From positions 1 through 18,518 of the forward strand of contig JAKCCY010000046.1 of NCBI GenBank assembly GCA_021838765.1: 18,518 nt of DNA, given 5' to 3'. The position numbers and the translations under genes were made by a program. Each line of letters begins with the position of its first letter. The stretch's first letter is position 1. Below the pieces are notes generated by a model. The model was not told the origin of the DNA, made no database searches, and worked only from the letters and a program-made list of their open reading frames with translations. This stretch comes from Nitrospirota bacterium. GTDB taxonomy: Bacteria > Nitrospirota_A > Leptospirillia > Leptospirillales > Leptospirillaceae. Positions 14,962 to 18,518 of this stretch are shown here, one piece after another.

Positions 14962-16578
14962 ATGGCAAGATGGCGGATCCGCTCTTCTCTACTCCTTATC
15001 ATAATATTATTCTTCTTCGGAAAAGTTTTATGGACTAAAAATGCATGGAGTTCTTCCCTGCCGACAGCTGCACAACCCTCATCAGTATCAAGCGACCCTA
15101 AGCAGGGACCATCAAACTCCAACAATCAGGACGACACTCCATTCAAATCAGAAGTACATCGATCTTTTCTGAACCTAATCCCTGATGCACCGCCTCCGGG
15201 GTATGCCCGGATGGTAAGCAAATGGCTCATCATGGTCTATGGATTTATCGAACTTGATGCCGTTTGGGACTCGACGAATTCATTTAACAATTGGCCATTT
15301 AACTCAGGGGCAGCAAATTCCCAAACGGTAGAAACAAACACAATTCCCCCAACAACCAATCCCAGCCTTGGTCAAACCGTAGATCACCCCTCATTTGGGT
15401 TTGATGCCAACAACTCCAGACTTGGATTTGCGATTTCTTCCCCCAATTATAATGGGTACAAGGTCCGAAGCCTTCTTGAAATGGATTTTTTGAATACTCC
15501 TGGCGAATGCCAATACGGAGGATCCCCCCCATGTGGCACCAATTCCGGACCAGGATTGTTCCAATTTCCCGTACCTCGGATCCGACTGGCTTTTATGGAT
15601 ATCAGCAGCCAGAACTGGGGCAATCTTCTTATTGGACAATATTGGTCTCTATTCGGATGGAGACCATACTACATGTACAACTCCCTGCAAATTGTCTCGG
15701 GTCCCGGTTCCCCCACGGCATGGTTTCCTCAGGTGCGCTACTATCGGATTTTTCATTTTTCAGGGGGGAACAAGTCAGAAATAGCAGCCGCTGTTATGAT
15801 GCCGCCATCTGAAAGCTTTGGATTCCCTGCTTTTGTGGAAGGAATCAAGTGGGTCAACACAAACTGGATGGGAGAAGATACGCTGGGTAACAGTGCAAAA
15901 GGGCCGTCCCCGCTTTCAGTGGGATTTTCAGATGTTCAGACAAACTATAATGGTTCATTCATTCCGTCAGCCGGAGCAGGCACACAAACGTTCAATAAAT
16001 TCACATCGGCCTATGCATTGGATTTACTCCTTCCCATTATTCCGATTCAGAACGATAATCCTGGCAACAATCTGACCCTGGCAGCAGAATTCACTTATGG
16101 ACAAGGTGATGCCTGGCTCTTCCCCAACCTCACCTTTGGCTTGGGGTCTTATGCCGGCACGGCAGGAGCCACCGGTATTCCCAGTGCAGGAGTAATTCCT
16201 GCCGGCAATGGCATCCTCCAGGGAGATGAGTTTGTCCCTCTGGATCTCGAAACCTTTTACCTGAATCTTCAGTACTACTTTCCAGACCAGGCCAAAACAT
16301 GGATTTCTATTGGATTTGCAGGAGACGTTGGGACAAACATACAGTCTCTCGCAAATTCTGTAGGCCCAAAAACCCTGGGTGGCGGGATTTCAAGCAATGG
16401 ATTGTACAAATACATCGCCCCTTGGTCACGAAATACCTACACATTTATCAATCTTTCTCACGATCTTACTCCGGCAGTTCGCGTTTCCTTTGAAGTTGGA
16501 AGTTACAATACGCTCTATACCACTGGGATAACGGCAGCAGACCAGCGGGCGATGATGTCTTGGTTCTACTTTTTCTAA
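14962..16578 (+). CDS. Outer-membrane porin-like beta-barrel protein
   Basis: A 538-residue secreted protein. The N-terminus is a signal peptide: basic residues (RWRIR), a hydrophobic core (SSLLLIIILFFF) and a probable cleavage near AWSSS (29-33). A Ser/Pro/Gln-rich spacer follows, then a long region rich in alternating aromatic/polar strands (YGFIELDAVWDS, SRLGFAI, VRSLLEMDF, TFINLSHDL, VRVSFEVGSY) ending in the aromatic WFYFF, typical of Bam-recognised barrels. The sequence around YGFIELDA and the phosphate-porin-like 'SRLGF' stretch suggest an anion or DcaP-like porin, but the family is not certain. AAGGGGGA precedes the ATG. Its divergent sigma-54 site and position point to nitrate or other nitrogen-source passage through the outer membrane. 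Confidence 0.85.
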   Translation: MARWRIRSSLLLIIILFFFGKVLWTKNAWSSSLPTAAQPSSVSSDPKQGPSNSNNQDDTPFKSEVHRSFLNLIPDAPPPGYARMVSKWLIMVYGFIELDAVWDSTNSFNNWPFNSGAANSQTVETNTIPPTTNPSLGQTVDHPSFGFDANNSRLGFAISSPNYNGYKVRSLLEMDFLNTPGECQYGGSPPCGTNSGPGLFQFPVPRIRLAFMDISSQNWGNLLIGQYWSLFGWRPYYMYNSLQIVSGPGSPTAWFPQVRYYRIFHFSGGNKSEIAAAVMMPPSESFGFPAFVEGIKWVNTNWMGEDTLGNSAKGPSPLSVGFSDVQTNYNGSFIPSAGAGTQTFNKFTSAYALDLLLPIIPIQNDNPGNNLTLAAEFTYGQGDAWLFPNLTFGLGSYAGTAGATGIPSAGVIPAGNGILQGDEFVPLDLETFYLNLQYYFPDQAKTWISIGFAGDVGTNIQSLANSVGPKTLGGGISSNGLYKYIAPWSRNTYTFINLSHDLTPAVRVSFEVGSYNTLYTTGITAADQRAMMSWFYFF

Positions 16579-16675
16579 AGGAACATTCCAGGAGATGGGA
16601 AAGAGTTGCTTCAGGATGTCTGCCTTGTGCCTTAAGACTGCTGCATCTGTCATTGGAAGTCAGCTCTTTCCAACT

Positions 16676-16716
16676 TGGATCAATGATGAACCGAAATCAG
16701 CTGATTTATTGATCCA
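16676..16716. terminator. Nested palindrome after the porin gene (terminator or IS end hairpin)
   Basis: Outer arms TGGATCAAT (16676-16684) and ATTGATCCA (16708-16716) enclose a perfect 14-bp palindrome AAATCAGCTGATTT (16694-16707). It lies about 100 nt past the porin stop. The outer 9-bp stem could end the porin transcript, although no U-run follows. Because a TnpB remnant starts about 60 nt further on, it may instead be a subterminal hairpin of a lost IS200/IS605-type element. Confidence 0.45.
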
Positions 16717-16778
16717 GAGCGATTAAACGGTATATAAATGGATGCTTCTGGCCATGAAACGAGCCGGAGAACGGCTTC

Positions 16779-17080
16779 ACTGGGAGCAATGGAATCGCTC
16801 CCTGAAATACCGGGTTCCAGGAGCAAGAACTTCCAGAAACAGAAGCTCCGCATGGCGAGGAGCCACAAGAAGATCTCGACGGCGATCACAAAACACAGAA
16901 AATCGTCTTCCTCGAGGATCTGAAGATCCGGAACCTGTCCCGCTCTTCCCGGGGAGACGGTCCGGCAGAAGTCCGGACTGAACTGCTCAATCCTCATCTC
17001 AGGGCTGGACAAGGCCACAGCGCCTGTTCGGATGCCAGAAACTCCGAGTCGGCGGCCTGACCTTTCAGTCCCGTCGATCC
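16779..17080 (+). pseudogene. Decayed IS200/IS605-family TnpB (OrfB) remnant, C-terminal half
   Basis: Family pieces appear in order in changing frames. TGSNGIAP (from 16779) comes first, then PEIPGSRSKNFQKQKLRMAR (from 16801). Next is KIVFLEDLKIRNLSRSSRG (around 16899-16955; the LEDLK is the RuvC-type catalytic Glu region), then PGETVRQKSGLNCSIL (around 16950-16995). Last is QGWTRPQRLFGCQKLRVGGL (from 17000). At least three frame changes occur, and the segment before GSRSKN is shortened. The zinc-finger Cys motifs expected at the end are not seen. It cannot encode an active nuclease. Boundaries are approximate. Confidence 0.75.
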
Positions 17081-17210
17081 CTTCCCGTCTCCAATAAGGG
17101 GATTTGGCAGGAAGAACTCCCTTTCGTTCACGAAGGGGATGGTGTCAATGGACATATCTTTGATCTGTAAATGTATAAACGGGAATCGATTGTGTAAGAG
17201 GAGGAATCTA

Positions 17211-18314
17211 ATGCTTCCGTATAACAAGTGCAAGAGCAGATTGAAGATTGGAATATGTCTTGGGCTGCTTTTTTTCTTGGGTTGGAGTGAGACTGGAATC
17301 CGGGAGAGTTTGGCAGCGGATCTCATGATTTCTGGCTCATCGACACTATTTCCTTTAGAGCAGGTATGGTCGCAGGAGTATATGAAGAAGCACCCTCATG
17401 TACATATCTCGGTACTATCGACCGGGTCAGGATTTGGAATTATGAATGCGGCAAATGGGAACATCATGATCGGAGCATCTGACACCTATTTAACAAGAGA
17501 TTTGCGAGCCCGTTTTTCTAACCTGGTGTCGATCCCGGTTGCTTTTGAAGATGCTGAAGTCATTTACAATATTCCTGAACTGAACAAGACCGTCCGGCTA
17601 AAGATGGACGGCCCAACGCTAGCGAAAATTTACCTTGGAAAAATCAGATACTGGGATGATCCGGCCATAGTGGCTATGAACCATGGTGTAACACTCCCCC
17701 ATCGTCGGATCAAGGTGATCCATCGCGCCGACTCATCTGGTGCTACCTTTGTATTTACTGATTATCTCAATCAAACATCGTCAGAGTGGCATCAAAGTAT
17801 TGGTAGGGATATGTTGCCATCTTGGCCTGTCGGATCAGGATACAATGGATCTGATTCGCTAGTCGCTGCAGTAATGACAGCCCCGGGAGCTATCGGATAT
17901 GCAGGACTGGGATGGGTTCATGAATATCATCTGAAGTCGGCGGCTCTCAAAAATCGGGATGGGAACTTTGTGGTGGGATCAATCAAGACGATCCAGGCAG
18001 CAGGCCGGGCAGCGCTACAAGATCCAACTTTTCCGCAAGATTTTAACCGTTCCATTGTTTATCACTTTCATGGCAAAAACGTGTATCCGGATGCCAACTT
18101 TGAATTCTGGATGGTGAACAAGAACCTCCCAGGAGAAACCATGAGAGATATAAAAACTCTTCTTGAATGGGTTCTCTCAACAGGACAGGACCCCGTATAC
18201 ACAGAGAAAATGGGATTCGCACCGATACCATTTCGCCCTATTCAATTAAGATTGACCCATATCCTGAACCGTCTTCTGCCAGGAAATAGCTATCAGGAAC
18301 GATCTCCAGGGTAA
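17211..18314 (+). CDS. pstS: Phosphate ABC transporter substrate-binding protein PstS
   Basis: Periplasmic high-affinity phosphate-binding protein. An N-terminal signal peptide (KSRLKIGICLGLLFFLGW, cleavage near SLAA-D, residue 36) leads into the conserved ligand region ISGSSTLFPLEQVW (40-53). Further hallmarks are STGSGFGIMNAANG (70-83), GASD (88-91), HRADSSGATFVFTDYL (171-186) and GAIGYAGL (226-233). Length 367 is normal. The ATG at 17211 has GAGGAGG six nt upstream; the longer frame opening at 17139 runs through non-conserved sequence. pstC, pstA and pstB are not in the window and no clear Pho box is visible, so it may be an orphan or high-affinity extra copy. It is flanked on both sides by TnpB remnants. 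Confidence 0.95.
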   Translation: MLPYNKCKSRLKIGICLGLLFFLGWSETGIRESLAADLMISGSSTLFPLEQVWSQEYMKKHPHVHISVLSTGSGFGIMNAANGNIMIGASDTYLTRDLRARFSNLVSIPVAFEDAEVIYNIPELNKTVRLKMDGPTLAKIYLGKIRYWDDPAIVAMNHGVTLPHRRIKVIHRADSSGATFVFTDYLNQTSSEWHQSIGRDMLPSWPVGSGYNGSDSLVAAVMTAPGAIGYAGLGWVHEYHLKSAALKNRDGNFVVGSIKTIQAAGRAALQDPTFPQDFNRSIVYHFHGKNVYPDANFEFWMVNKNLPGETMRDIKTLLEWVLSTGQDPVYTEKMGFAPIPFRPIQLRLTHILNRLLPGNSYQERSPG

Positions 18315-18362
18315 TGATGGAGATCAAGGACAAAAATGATCGTCTGGGAATGTCTGATTTCA

Positions 18363-18518
18363 TTATATTCCTTCGACCGGGCGATGGAGAATGACGGGAA
18401 CGGTCCCGATCTTCGAGAGTCCCTTTCCCGTCAGATCACATCCGCTATTCCACTGGGGAAAGGTCAGGGAAGAGTACTGCCCCTTTCCCTTGAATCGGGG
18501 ATAGCCGGGGTCTTCACC
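18363..18518 (-). pseudogene. IS200/IS605-family TnpB (OrfB) remnant, N-terminal part, cut by window end
   Basis: On the minus strand an open frame entering from the window edge reads GYPRFKGKGQYSSLTFPQW, then LSKIGTVPVILHRPVEGI and stops at TAA 18363-18365. GYPRFKG, SLTFPQ and SKIGTVxVxLHRPxEG are the standard N-terminal region of OrfB/TnpB proteins. The family continues for about 250 residues past this point, so the gene is truncated here. The rest upstream is outside the window. Confidence 0.75.

Noticed and set aside
16680..17018. Minus-strand 112-residue frame and plus-strand 79-residue frame
   Set aside because: The plus strand shows ordered TnpB motifs across frames, which explains the stretch; the minus-strand frame has no family features.
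1..18518. tRNA, rRNA, CRISPR array or riboswitch (including a Moco riboswitch before moaA)
   Set aside because: No regularly spaced repeats, cloverleaf or rRNA-like sequence seen; the PII gene overlaps moaA, leaving no leader room there, and the 145-bp gap before the PII gene shows no Moco-type fold that I can recognise by eye.

Overview
The window (about 18.5 kb, moderate GC) looks like the chromosome of a Gram-negative, autotroph-type bacterium. The gene set (fused siroheme nitrite reductase, NifI-type PII proteins, IS630 and IS200/IS605 remnants) reminds me of Leptospirillum (Nitrospirota). That assignment is from memory, not from a search.

Layout. (1) Positions 1-1200: a membrane-bound diguanylate cyclase on the minus strand with a weak terminator-like hairpin behind it. 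(2) 1201-3930: a decayed accessory patch. It holds an intact HI1420-type antitoxin behind a toxin gene broken by several frameshifts and a stop, a frameshifted small gene of unknown function, and an IS630-family element whose transposase has an altered catalytic region. (3) 3930-14448: a minus-strand series of eleven genes read from right to left: SUOX-fold molybdoenzyme fused to a PII domain, a NifI1-like PII, an NNP nitrate/nitrite transporter, a very large NirB-NirA fused nitrite reductase, a second NifI1-like PII, then moaA, moaD, moaE, moeA, moaC, moaB/mog. Most junctions overlap or abut; the one gap (8319-8463) carries a possible promoter. (4) 14449-14961: a divergent regulatory region with a good sigma-54 (-24/-12) match pointing each way and a 21-bp C/G-rich palindrome. 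(5) 14962-16578: an outer-membrane porin-like protein on the plus strand. (6) 16579-18518: a nested palindrome, a decayed TnpB remnant, an intact pstS, and a second TnpB remnant on the opposite strand running off the window.

How the genes fit together. Sections 3-5 read as one nitrogen-controlled nitrate assimilation locus: porin (outer membrane), NNP transporter (inner membrane), a Mo enzyme, NAD(P)H-linked siroheme nitrite reductase to ammonium, the molybdenum cofactor pathway, and PII sensors. There is no NasA/NarB-type (bis-MGD) nitrate reductase and no mobA here. The only molybdoenzyme is a cytoplasmic sulfite-oxidase-fold protein, the fold used by plant and fungal nitrate reductase, with a NifI2-like PII domain joined through a Ser/Gly/Pro/acidic linker. 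The main hypothesis is that this fusion is an unconventional assimilatory nitrate reductase, or a partner of one, carrying its own nitrogen/energy sensor and working with the neighbouring NifI1-like protein.
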